Of a stretch of DNA of 16,431 nt, positions 6,520-12,612 are shown piece after piece. Both the position numbers and the translations under genes were made by a program. The DNA is taken from assembly GCA_005882055.1 (NCBI GenBank), contig VBGQ01000065.1, positions 1-16,431 on the forward strand. The letters are read 5' to 3'. Origin of the DNA: Chloroflexota bacterium. GTDB taxonomy: Bacteria > Chloroflexota > Limnocylindria > QHBO01. The notes under the pieces are model-generated. The model made no database searches. It saw only the letters and a program-made list of their open reading frames with translations, and had not been told where the DNA came from. Position 1 is the first letter of the stretch. Each line of letters begins with the position of its first letter.

Positions 6520-7251
6520 TCACTCGCGCACGGTGGATTGGCCGCCCCGGATGCTCCCATATCCGAGGAAGCAGCGCATCACGTGTGGCCGGGGCAGGTC
6601 TCGGATCCCGGCGCCGTAGCCCACCGCGGCGCCCGCGAACGGTGGGGAGGCGGGCCACTCGGAGGTGAGATGCGCCAGGATCGCGGCCGCCACGGGTGTG
6701 ACCAGCTCAAGTCGGGGTGACTCGTTGTAGGTTGGCGCATTCGCGAGCAGCGACGCGACAACGGGCGAGGCAACTCCCGTGTTGACCGGTGACGCCATGA
6801 CCGTGCGCACCTCAAGCGCCGCGAGGGCGGCGGCGACGCCCACCGCGCCAACCACACTGTCGATGCCCGATGTTCCGGTGAAGGTGAAGTCGTCGACGCG
6901 TTCTCCGGCATGCGCGGCCTCCTGCTCGGCCAGCAGCCGCAGGATGGCAGTGGCGTCGTGCAGCACCCCGGGACGGAGCTTCGCCTCGTCGAGGAGGGTG
7001 ACCATGTCCCCGAGGCGCGCCTTCACGTTCGGCACCTGGTCGACGATCCGCAGCTCCAGGGCCTGGACCGGACCCTTGGTCACCTCTCGTACCCGGAGGT
7101 CGAACGCGGCGCCGGCGCGCTGGAGCGGAGCGAGGAGGTCGCGGAGATCCGCCTCCAGCAGTCCGGCGGATACCAGCGAGCCGAGGATCATCTCCGCGCT
7201 TGCACCCGTGGCGCAGTCGAAATAGGCCAGCCGCTCCTCGGGACTCACCAC
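6520..7251 (-). CDS. LarC1-like (DUF111) protein, shortened and with altered key motifs
   Basis: The 243 residues follow the N-terminal half of LarC, the CTP-dependent nickel-insertion enzyme of the lactate-racemase cofactor pathway. Matches are AYFDCATGASAEMILGSL (9-26, family FDCxSGISGDMxLGAL), the helix LLAEQEAAHAG (106-116), IDSVVGAVGVAAALAAL (130-146), LVTPVAAAIL (183-192) and VGYGAGIRDL (210-219). Several signature residues are changed: GDM is AEM, the HFHEVG stretch is FTFTGTSG (122-129), and the usual HG-x-LPVPAPAT segment is shortened away. The LarC2 half is missing. Catalysis as LarC looks doubtful, so this may be a repurposed paralog. The start is one of two adjacent GTG codons with no clear Shine-Dalgarno. 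It follows pyrC by 39 bases and precedes the two-helix protein by one base. Confidence 0.78.
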   Translation of the reverse strand: MVSPEERLAYFDCATGASAEMILGSLVSAGLLEADLRDLLAPLQRAGAAFDLRVREVTKGPVQALELRIVDQVPNVKARLGDMVTLLDEAKLRPGVLHDATAILRLLAEQEAAHAGERVDDFTFTGTSGIDSVVGAVGVAAALAALEVRTVMASPVNTGVASPVVASLLANAPTYNESPRLELVTPVAAAILAHLTSEWPASPPFAGAAVGYGAGIRDLPRPHVMRCFLGYGSIRGGQSTVRE

Positions 7252-7260
7252 GCCGGCCGC

Positions 7261-7276
7261 TGATCGAGGTCGATCA
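7261..7276. promoter_or_regulatory. Short perfect dyad between pyrC and the LarC-like gene
   Basis: TGATCGA-GG-TCGATCA is a perfect 7-base inverted repeat with a two-base centre, in the 39-base gap. Its compactness looks more like a protein-binding dyad than a terminator, and no T-run follows on either strand. No regulator can be assigned. Confidence 0.25.
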
Positions 7277-7290
7277 TCTGATTCGGTAGC

Positions 7291-8667
7291 CTAGACCAGC
7301 AGGCCCATGCCTTCGTCAAACACGACGCGTCCGCCTGCCACCGTGAGGCGCACGACTCCGGGAAGCGTCATCCCCAGCAGCGGCGTGTTCGCAGACCGCG
7401 ACACGAGCGCGCCGCGCTCGACGCGCCAGCGCGCCGCGGGATCGAAAACCACCAGGTCTGCCTCCGCACCGGGTCGTAGTCCTCGCTCCTCACCGATCAG
7501 CGCTGCCGGCCGCGTCGAAAGGGCCGCGAGCAGGGCAGCCAGCGTCAGGCATCCGGCGTCGACGGCAGCCAGGCCAATGGAGAACGCCGTTTCGAGGCCG
7601 ATCATGCCCGGTGCCGCCTCCCCAAACTCCACCAGCGTCCGTTCCGGGGGATGCGGTGCATGGTCGGTGGCGATCGCATCGATGCTGCCATCGGCGACGC
7701 CGCGCAACAGCGCGAGCGCATCGTCTCGGTTGGCGAGCGGCGGGTTGACGCGGCATCTCCCGTCGAAGGCTGTCTCAGCGTCGAGGGCGCCTGCCATGTC
7801 ATCCGGCTCATCCCAGGTGAACCGTCGCTCTCCCGCGACCCACGCGTCGCTCATCGAAAGGTGATGGGGCGTGACATCGCACGTGACCCGCACGCCCCGA
7901 TCCTTGGCGCGACGCACAGCGTCCAGCGCAGCCGCGGTCGAGAGGTGCGTGAGGTGCAGTCGCCCGCCGGTCTCCTCCGCCAGGGCAAGGTCCCGCTGCA
8001 CGATCACGAGCTCGGCGCTGGGCGGCCAGCCGGGCAGCCCGAGACGCGTGGCGACGGGTCCGGCCCGCATCATCGTCCCAGCCGCAAGGGATGGATCCTC
8101 TGCGTGTTCGATCAGCGGTAGCCCAGTCGGCCCAAGGCCCTGCAGCGCGGTGCGCGCCAGGCGTGCAGTGGGAATCGCTGCACCATCGTCCGAGAACGCG
8201 ACGGCGCCGGCGGCCGCCAGGTCCTCCACCTCGGTGAGTGTCTCGCCAGCGCGTCCGCGAGTCGCTGCCGCGATGACTCGCACCCGCGCGGAGGCGCCTC
8301 GCCCGAGGGAGATCACCCACGCCACGCGCGCCGCCTCGTCGAGCGGCGGATCGGTATTCGGCATGGCGCAAACCGTGGTGAACCCGCCGTGCGCCGCCGC
8401 CCGGGTCCCGCTGGCGATCGTCTCTGCGCCTTCCCCGCCGGGCTCGCGGAGATGCGTATGCAGGTCGCAGAGCCCCGGCGCGACGATCAACCCCCGCCCA
8501 TCGAGCCGCGGAATGCCATTGGGCACCTCAGAGCCCGCCGCAATGCGCCCATCCAGGACGACGAGATCGCGGATCCCATCCGATCCATCCGACGGATCCA
8601 GCATTCGCGCGCCCGCGATGACGAATGAGGCCGGCGCATCGGCCAGGTCTCCGAATTGCGTGCTCAT
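7291..8667 (-). CDS. pyrC: Dihydroorotase, class I
   Basis: It catalyses the reversible cyclisation of carbamoyl aspartate to dihydroorotate, the third step of pyrimidine synthesis. The 458 residues fit class I amidohydrolases. They carry metal-binding DLHTHLREPG (68-77), the metal-bridging aspartate region FSDDG (159-162), histidines in EHAED (187-191) and LTHLS (239-243), TPHH (266-269) and catalytic ATDHAPH (333-339). The C-terminal strands (GAEADLVVFDP, 400-410) complete the small beta domain. The ATG at 8667 is preceded by GAGACCG, only a weak Shine-Dalgarno. It lies 10 bases after pyrB, consistent with the PyrB-DHOase association known in some bacteria. All ligand motifs are intact, so it should be active. 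Confidence 0.96.
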   Translation of the reverse strand: MSTQFGDLADAPASFVIAGARMLDPSDGSDGIRDLVVLDGRIAAGSEVPNGIPRLDGRGLIVAPGLCDLHTHLREPGGEGAETIASGTRAAAHGGFTTVCAMPNTDPPLDEAARVAWVISLGRGASARVRVIAAATRGRAGETLTEVEDLAAAGAVAFSDDGAAIPTARLARTALQGLGPTGLPLIEHAEDPSLAAGTMMRAGPVATRLGLPGWPPSAELVIVQRDLALAEETGGRLHLTHLSTAAALDAVRRAKDRGVRVTCDVTPHHLSMSDAWVAGERRFTWDEPDDMAGALDAETAFDGRCRVNPPLANRDDALALLRGVADGSIDAIATDHAPHPPERTLVEFGEAAPGMIGLETAFSIGLAAVDAGCLTLAALLAALSTRPAALIGEERGLRPGAEADLVVFDPAARWRVERGALVSRSANTPLLGMTLPGVVRLTVAGGRVVFDEGMGLLV

Positions 8668-8677
8668 CGGTCTCGGA

Positions 8678-9625
8678 TCAGGCAGCCAGGAGCGAGAGGA
8701 CCGCCATGCGCGCCCCCACGCCGTTGGTCACCTGGCGCCCGATGAGGCTTCGCTCGCTCGCAGCCAGCTCTGCGGTGAGCTCGATTCCCTCGTTGGTGGG
8801 ACCCGGATGCAGAATCGGCGCCCCCGGTTTGGCCCAGCTCAGCCGCTCCTCGTCGAGGCCCCAGCTGCGCGTGTACTCGCGCAGCGAACCGATTGCGCCG
8901 CCGGCGGCGCGTTCCAGCTGGACGCGGAGCGTCATCACCGCATCCGCACCCTCGAGCGCCTCGCGCAAACCAGGCGCGACCCGCACCGCGGGCCATGCAC
9001 CGAACCCAGCGACCCAGGCCGGCGGGCCGCCCACCACGATGCGCGCTCCAAGGCGGGTCAGCGCATGGATGTCCGAGCGCGCGACGCGCGAATGGGCGAC
9101 GTCCCCGATGATCGCGATCGTCTTCCCGTCGAGCGAGCCGCCGAGCGCCTCGCGCAGGGTCACGGCGTCGAGGAGAGCCTGCGTCGGGTGTGCGTGGGCC
9201 CCGTCGCCGGCGTTAAGGACCCTCAAGCCGGTCGACCGTGCGACGAGGTAGGGCGCCCCGGCCATGGCGTGGCGCAGCACGACAGTCTGCGCGCCGGTGC
9301 GCTCCAAGGTCAGCATCGTGTCGATCAGCGACTCGCCCTTGATGACGCTGCTGCCGACCACCGACAGGTCGACCGCTGTCGCTCCCAGCTCACGCGCAGC
9401 CAGCTCGAAGCTGACGCGCGTCCGCGTCGAGGCCTCGTAGAAGGCGAGGCCCACGGTGTGCCCGGTGAGCCGTTTCCGGGCCTCTCCCAGCTCACCGCTC
9501 GTCCGCTGGTCGCGCAGCTTGGCAGCCAGGTCCAATGTGGCCTCAAGATCGGCTCGCGAGAGCTGGTCGACATCGAGCAGGTGACGGCTCGTCCAGGTCT
9601 GACGGCCGGTCGCAACGGCGGTCAT
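8678..9625 (-). CDS. pyrB: Aspartate carbamoyltransferase catalytic subunit
   Basis: It condenses carbamoyl phosphate with aspartate, the committed step of UMP synthesis. The 315 residues carry the carbamoyl-phosphate loop STRTR (66-70) within FYEASTRTRVSFELAA, the loop lysine K96 (VIKGES), VLRHAMAG (116-123), HPTQALLD (146-153), MTLRVQLER (231-239) and HPGPTNEG (273-280; the family often has HPGPxNRG). No regulatory pyrI gene follows, so the enzyme is likely a simple trimer or a complex with PyrC. The ATG overlaps the pyrR stop as ATGA, showing coupled translation. The length and motifs are normal for the family. Confidence 0.96.
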   Translation of the reverse strand: MTAVATGRQTWTSRHLLDVDQLSRADLEATLDLAAKLRDQRTSGELGEARKRLTGHTVGLAFYEASTRTRVSFELAARELGATAVDLSVVGSSVIKGESLIDTMLTLERTGAQTVVLRHAMAGAPYLVARSTGLRVLNAGDGAHAHPTQALLDAVTLREALGGSLDGKTIAIIGDVAHSRVARSDIHALTRLGARIVVGGPPAWVAGFGAWPAVRVAPGLREALEGADAVMTLRVQLERAAGGAIGSLREYTRSWGLDEERLSWAKPGAPILHPGPTNEGIELTAELAASERSLIGRQVTNGVGARMAVLSLLAA

Positions 9626-10173
9626 GGCGCTCCGCGCCCGGGGCTCCGCGCGATCAGCACATCATCGACCCCATCGGTTTCGGAGAGGCGCACCTGGACG
9701 TTCTCATCGAGGCTGGTGGGCAGGTTCTTGCCCACGTGATCCGGACGGATCGGGAGCTCGCGGTGCCCCCGATCCACGATCACCGCGAGCCGCACAGCGG
9801 TTGGCCGGCCGTGGTCGGTGATCGCATCGAGCGCCGCCCGCACGGTGCGGCCGGTGAAGAGCACGTCATCCACGAGGACCACCGTCTTCCCGGTCAGCTC
9901 GGGCATCGCCTCGGTGCGCTTGACGATGGGCGCGTGGGCGATCTTGGTCAGGTCGTCGCGGTAGTAGGTGATGTCGAGGCTGCCGACCGGCACCTCCACC
10001 CCTTCGTGCTCGCGGATCAGGCCCGCGAGGCGCTGCGCCAGCGGCACGCCACGGCTGTGGACGCCGACCATCACCAGGCCGTCCGTCCCGCCATTGCGCT
10101 CCACGATCTCGTGCGCGATGCGCACCAGCGCGCGCCGCAGGTCGTCCGCGCCCATGATCTGGCGCCCGCTCAT
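9622..10173 (-). CDS. pyrR: PyrR, pyrimidine-operon RNA-binding regulator / uracil phosphoribosyltransferase
   Basis: PyrR binds pyr leader RNA when UMP is high and lowers expression. Many members also convert uracil and PRPP to UMP. The 183 residues start with RQIMGADDLRRALVRIAHEI, the usual PyrR opening, and hold the PRPP loop VLVDDVLFTGRTVRAA (99-114), VGVHSRGVPLA (36-46) and LDITYYRDDL (66-75). This conserved opening fixes the start at 10173, yet no Shine-Dalgarno lies upstream. Instead the start overlaps (ATGA) the stop of a short leader frame with its own Shine-Dalgarno. A PyrR-type hairpin lies in its own leader, so autogenous control is likely. The C-terminal tail SPGRGAP extends slightly past the conserved core. 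Confidence 0.96.
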   Translation of the reverse strand: MSGRQIMGADDLRRALVRIAHEIVERNGGTDGLVMVGVHSRGVPLAQRLAGLIREHEGVEVPVGSLDITYYRDDLTKIAHAPIVKRTEAMPELTGKTVVLVDDVLFTGRTVRAALDAITDHGRPTAVRLAVIVDRGHRELPIRPDHVGKNLPTSLDENVQVRLSETDGVDDVLIARSPGRGAP

Positions 10174-10241
10174 GAAGATGACGACGCCATCGGTCTTTCT
10201 GGACCGATGGCGTGGCGAAACCGCGTTGAGGATCGGATCAT
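10170..10241 (-). CDS. Leader peptide of the pyr operon, translationally coupled to pyrR
   Basis: ATG at 10241, then 22 further codons and TGA at 10172-10170. The 23-residue product begins MIRSSTRFRHAIGPERPM and ends in four serines; I see no resemblance to a known protein. Support for translation: AAGGAG lies four bases upstream, whereas pyrR has none, and the TGA overlaps the pyrR ATG as ATGA. Ribosomes ending here could re-initiate at pyrR. A stable inverted repeat lies inside the frame and would be opened by the translating ribosome. The act of translation, rather than the peptide, is probably what matters. There is no run of regulatory codons for a pyrimidine-related amino acid. Confidence 0.65.
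   Translation of the reverse strand: MIRSSTRFRHAIGPERPMASSSS
10184..10213 (-). promoter_or_regulatory. Strong RNA hairpin inside the leader frame, PyrR-loop-like
   Basis: The transcript forms CGCCAUCGGUC and GACCGAUGGCG arms, 11 perfect pairs plus an outer A-U, around the loop CAGAAA. The loop and closing stem resemble the PyrR-binding consensus (ARUC-CNGNGA-GGYU) except for A instead of G at loop position 5. It ends ten bases before the pyrR ATG. No U-run follows, so it is not an intrinsic terminator. Confidence 0.6.
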
Positions 10242-10245
10242 GGCG

Positions 10246-10251
10246 CTCCTT
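10246..10251 (-). promoter_or_regulatory. Shine-Dalgarno of the pyr leader peptide
   Basis: AAGGAG, four bases upstream of the leader ATG and one base downstream of the PyrR-type hairpin. A protein bound to that hairpin would be expected to hinder 30S access. It is the only good ribosome site before pyrR. Confidence 0.65.
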
Positions 10252-10252
10252 G

Positions 10253-10270
10253 GCGGCCTCGCTGGACCGC
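10253..10270 (-). promoter_or_regulatory. PyrR-binding RNA hairpin in the pyr leader
   Basis: RNA reads GCGGUC-CAGCGA-GGCCGC: a six-pair stem (one U-G) closing the hexaloop CAGCGA. The 14-base core GGUCCAGCGAGGCC fits the published Bacillus-type PyrR-binding consensus ARUCCNGNGAGGYU at all but the outermost pair, which is G-C in place of A-U. It sits about ten bases into the predicted transcript and abuts the leader Shine-Dalgarno. This arrangement favours translational repression, as reported for mycobacterial pyr, over the terminator switch of Bacillus, because no terminator is present. Confidence 0.75.
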
Positions 10271-10287
10271 GTTAAAGGTCGCCGCCG

Positions 10288-10318
10288 AGTATAAACCGAT
10301 GGCGCCCGAATCCGTCAG
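10288..10318 (-). promoter_or_regulatory. Predicted pyr operon promoter
   Basis: The -10 is TATACT (10293-10288), five of six against TATAAT. The -35 is weaker: CTGACG (10318-10313) at 19 bases, or TGACGG at 18. Transcription would begin near 10280, giving a leader of about 107 bases to pyrR that contains both hairpins and the leader frame. It lies just past the 3' end of the anti-sigma gene. Confidence 0.5.
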
Positions 10319-10336
10319 GGGGCGAGCATCTCCGCG

Positions 10337-11947
10337 CTAGCCGCCCACGCTGGCCGGCACGAAGACGCCGGGACCCGACCATTGCTGTGGATTCGCGCCG
10401 CCACCGACGTCGGCCGGCGGATGGTCGCCGTTCACGGTGACCGCTCGGAGGTAGCTCTTGGGCGTGGCCAGGTCGCCGGGGAGCGGGATGCCCAGCGTGA
10501 CCGCGGCCGTGCTGCCGTCCGGGCTGAGCGCAACGTCGACGAGGTAGAGCGCGTCACCACTGGACGAGGTCATCGTGCCGAGATCGGGCGCGGACGTCCG
10601 CGACAGCTGTCCGTTCGACACGCGGCCGACATACACGCCGTTCGAGTCGGGATAGTCGTTGCCCTCGGGCGTGCCGGCCCAGTTGGCGCCCCAGACGGCG
10701 TACGTGTCCGAGTCGTCGGCCCAGCTCAGCTCTCCGGAGGCGAACGCCTCGCCACCCTGCCCCACGGTGAGGTCGCTGAAGAGCGGCGTGGCCTTCCAGT
10801 TGCCATCCATTGGCGTGAGCTGCGGCATCCCGCCCTTGGAGAAGATCCAGCCGTTCGTGCCGTCGAGCGACATGGTCCCGGTCCAGTAGAGGGCGTGCTG
10901 GCCATCGCGCGAGACGAGGGGGGCGAAGACGCCAGCGACGGTCGTCGCCTCGCCGGCCAACGGGTCATCAGACGGGATGCCCGCAGCGGTTGGGAACTGC
11001 GCGAGCTGGCTCACCGGGTTCGCCTCGCCGAGGCTGACCCACAGCTGCTCGTTGTCGGCGTTCTGCGGCGCCCAGCTTGCGAAATATGCGTTGCCGGCAT
11101 GGGTGAGCTGCCTGGCGGAGCCGCTCGTACGGTCGTACAGCCAGACGTCCGATGTGCCGTTGGCTCCGACAGAGGCGACGGTGAACGCGAGGTACCGTCC
11201 GTCGGGGGACCACGCGATTCGACGCCCGAATGCCACGGGCCACGTCTCAGCCAGCTGCTTCGTCGCGCCATTGGCAAGGCTGGCGACGACGATGCGCCAG
11301 CTCCCTTTGGCCCCGGTTTCTGTCGCGAACGCCAGCGCTCGACCGTCCGGCGAGAGCGCAGCCCGCTTCGTCTCGCTGTACTGCCCCGTGCCCGGGTTCG
11401 CAAGGCCGACCTTCGCGGCGCTCTGCGCCTCGATGACCGTGAGCTTTGGATCGTCGATTGGCCCGGTGAGCTGCACGTAGAGCAGATCGCCGGCCTGCAT
11501 GTTGAGCGGCAACGGCGCGGCGGTCGGGACGGGGCTAGGCGAGGCGCTCGCCGCTGCCGAGACGGTAGGGCTGGGACTGGGAGAGGCGCTGGCCGGCGCG
11601 GTCGGGTTGCCGCGTCCATTGAGGAAGACGACCGTCAGCAGCGCGGCCACGGCCACGGTGGCCACCGAGGCGACGCCTGTCAGCCATCCGCTGGGCCTCC
11701 GATACCAGGGCATCGCGAACCTCCTCGACTCGATTCCTGTGCGGACGCGTGCCGCAAGGTCCCGCGGGAGGGGTGACTGGCGCATGCCGGCGAGCATCTG
11801 GCGCTGCTGGCTGAATGCCTCGAGCGTGTCACGGCATTCCGGGCAGCTCGAAAGGTGCGCCTCGAGCTCGCGCCGCTCGAGATCGGTCAGGTCCCCGGTG
11901 AGCGACGCCGAGATCAGCTCGTCGGGGTGGCTGTCGAACGGCCTCAC
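10337..11947 (-). CDS. Zinc-finger anti-sigma factor with extracytoplasmic beta-propeller-like domain
   Basis: Residues 7-38 form a zf-HC2 anti-sigma domain (HPDEL, then HLSSCPEC with H31, C35, C38), which would hold the sigma factor in the cytoplasm. One membrane helix follows (about 88-109), then a Pro/Ser/Ala-rich linker (114-146), then about 390 residues outside the membrane with recurring propeller blades: AALSPDGRALAFA, IAWSPDGRYLAFT, VSRDGQHALYW and VALSPDGSTAAVT, as in TolB/PD40 domains. The GTG start at 11947 overlaps the sigma stop as GTGA; an in-frame start further upstream would read through the sigma gene. Typical zf-HC2 anti-sigma factors have small outer domains, so this large sensor-like propeller suggests ligand or peptide sensing. 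The anti-sigma role is well supported by position; the signal is unknown. Confidence 0.88.
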   Translation of the reverse strand: MRPFDSHPDELISASLTGDLTDLERRELEAHLSSCPECRDTLEAFSQQRQMLAGMRQSPLPRDLAARVRTGIESRRFAMPWYRRPSGWLTGVASVATVAVAALLTVVFLNGRGNPTAPASASPSPSPTVSAAASASPSPVPTAAPLPLNMQAGDLLYVQLTGPIDDPKLTVIEAQSAAKVGLANPGTGQYSETKRAALSPDGRALAFATETGAKGSWRIVVASLANGATKQLAETWPVAFGRRIAWSPDGRYLAFTVASVGANGTSDVWLYDRTSGSARQLTHAGNAYFASWAPQNADNEQLWVSLGEANPVSQLAQFPTAAGIPSDDPLAGEATTVAGVFAPLVSRDGQHALYWTGTMSLDGTNGWIFSKGGMPQLTPMDGNWKATPLFSDLTVGQGGEAFASGELSWADDSDTYAVWGANWAGTPEGNDYPDSNGVYVGRVSNGQLSRTSAPDLGTMTSSSGDALYLVDVALSPDGSTAAVTLGIPLPGDLATPKSYLRAVTVNGDHPPADVGGGANPQQWSGPGVFVPASVGG

Positions 11948-12525
11948 GATCCAATCCCTTCCTGAAGGAGCTCGCGTCGCATCTCGCCGCGAGCGCGGCA
12001 CAGCAGCGTGCGGACCGCCCCGTGGCTCATTCCCATCACCTCGCCAATCTGGGTGGCGCTCATGTCCTCGACGTCGGAGAGGACCAGGCACTGGCGGTGG
12101 TTCGGCCGCAGCCTGCCGAGCGCTCGCTGGATTCGCTCGTCGATCGAGGCGTCGAGGACCTGGGCTTCCGGGCCGGGCCGCGGATCCGGGCGCCTGTTGT
12201 GCCGCTCGTCGTCGCCCATGGGCGTCACGTACCGGCGGCGTCGCATGTCATCGATGGCGGTGTTGGTTGCGATCCGGTAGATCCACGAGCGGGTGGACGC
12301 GTCGTCGGCGAGGGTGTCGAGCTTGCGGTACGCCTTGATAAACGTGTCCTGGGTGATGTCCGCGGCGCGATCTCGGTCGCCCACCATGCGCAGGACGTAG
12401 TTGAAGATCGGCTCGGAAAACTGCGCGAAGATGCGCTCGAAACGCGATTCGAGCGCGGTGTTCCCGGGAGCCTCGCCCATCACGGGATCCGCCCCGAGGA
12501 GCTGCGGCCAGGCCATCGACTGCAC
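11944..12525 (-). CDS. ECF-family RNA polymerase sigma factor (RpoE-like)
   Basis: It has region 2 (about 28-97, with DITQDTFIKAYRKLD and SWIYRIATNTAIDDMRRRR) and region 4 (about 128-182, LGRLRPNHRQCLVLSDVEDM, then the helix-turn-helix TQIGEVMGMSHGAVRTLLCRAR). The linker has no region 3, as expected for ECF sigma factors. I prefer the GTG at 12525 (193 residues) because GGAGG lies five bases upstream. The GTG at 12555 would coincide with the predicted transcription start and an ATG at 12516 is also open. The 4-base overlap with the membrane anti-sigma gene marks a classic regulated pair. Release of the sigma factor would follow a signal sensed by the partner's outer domain. The regulon is unknown. 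Confidence 0.93.
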   Translation of the reverse strand: MQSMAWPQLLGADPVMGEAPGNTALESRFERIFAQFSEPIFNYVLRMVGDRDRAADITQDTFIKAYRKLDTLADDASTRSWIYRIATNTAIDDMRRRRYVTPMGDDERHNRRPDPRPGPEAQVLDASIDERIQRALGRLRPNHRQCLVLSDVEDMSATQIGEVMGMSHGAVRTLLCRARGEMRRELLQEGIGS

Positions 12526-12530
12526 GTCTT

Positions 12531-12535
12531 CCTCC
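12531..12535 (-). promoter_or_regulatory. Shine-Dalgarno that decides the sigma-factor start
   Basis: GGAGG with AAGAC between it and the GTG at 12525. No other candidate start of this gene has a ribosome site of this quality. Confidence 0.6.
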
Positions 12536-12563
12536 GAACCGGGAGATGCTTCCACTCCGTCCC

Positions 12564-12592
12564 GAAACGGGCGAGGCGGCTCATCTGTTACA
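12564..12592 (-). promoter_or_regulatory. ECF-type promoter upstream of the sigma gene
   Basis: TGTAAC (12592-12587), 17 bases, then CGTTTC (12569-12564). The AAC-bearing -35 and CGT-bearing -10 at this spacing resemble promoters of ECF sigma factors such as SigX/SigW/SigM types. It lies just before the ECF gene, which fits autoregulation. Transcription would begin near 12557. Confidence 0.5.
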
Positions 12593-12612
12593 GGCCACTG
12601 GTCGGTGGAGAT

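Noticed and set aside
7871..9739. A 622-codon + strand open frame opposite pyrC and pyrB
   Set aside because: The minus strand encodes unmistakable PyrC and PyrB; the + product is low-complexity Arg/Ser/Ala sequence without motifs.
10184..10213. Intrinsic terminator or attenuator before pyrR
   Set aside because: The stem is strong but neither strand has a following T-run, and it lies inside a translated-looking frame.
10382..11776. A 464-codon + strand open frame opposite the anti-sigma gene
   Set aside because: It lacks recognisable domains and is explained by codon bias of the opposite propeller-encoding strand.
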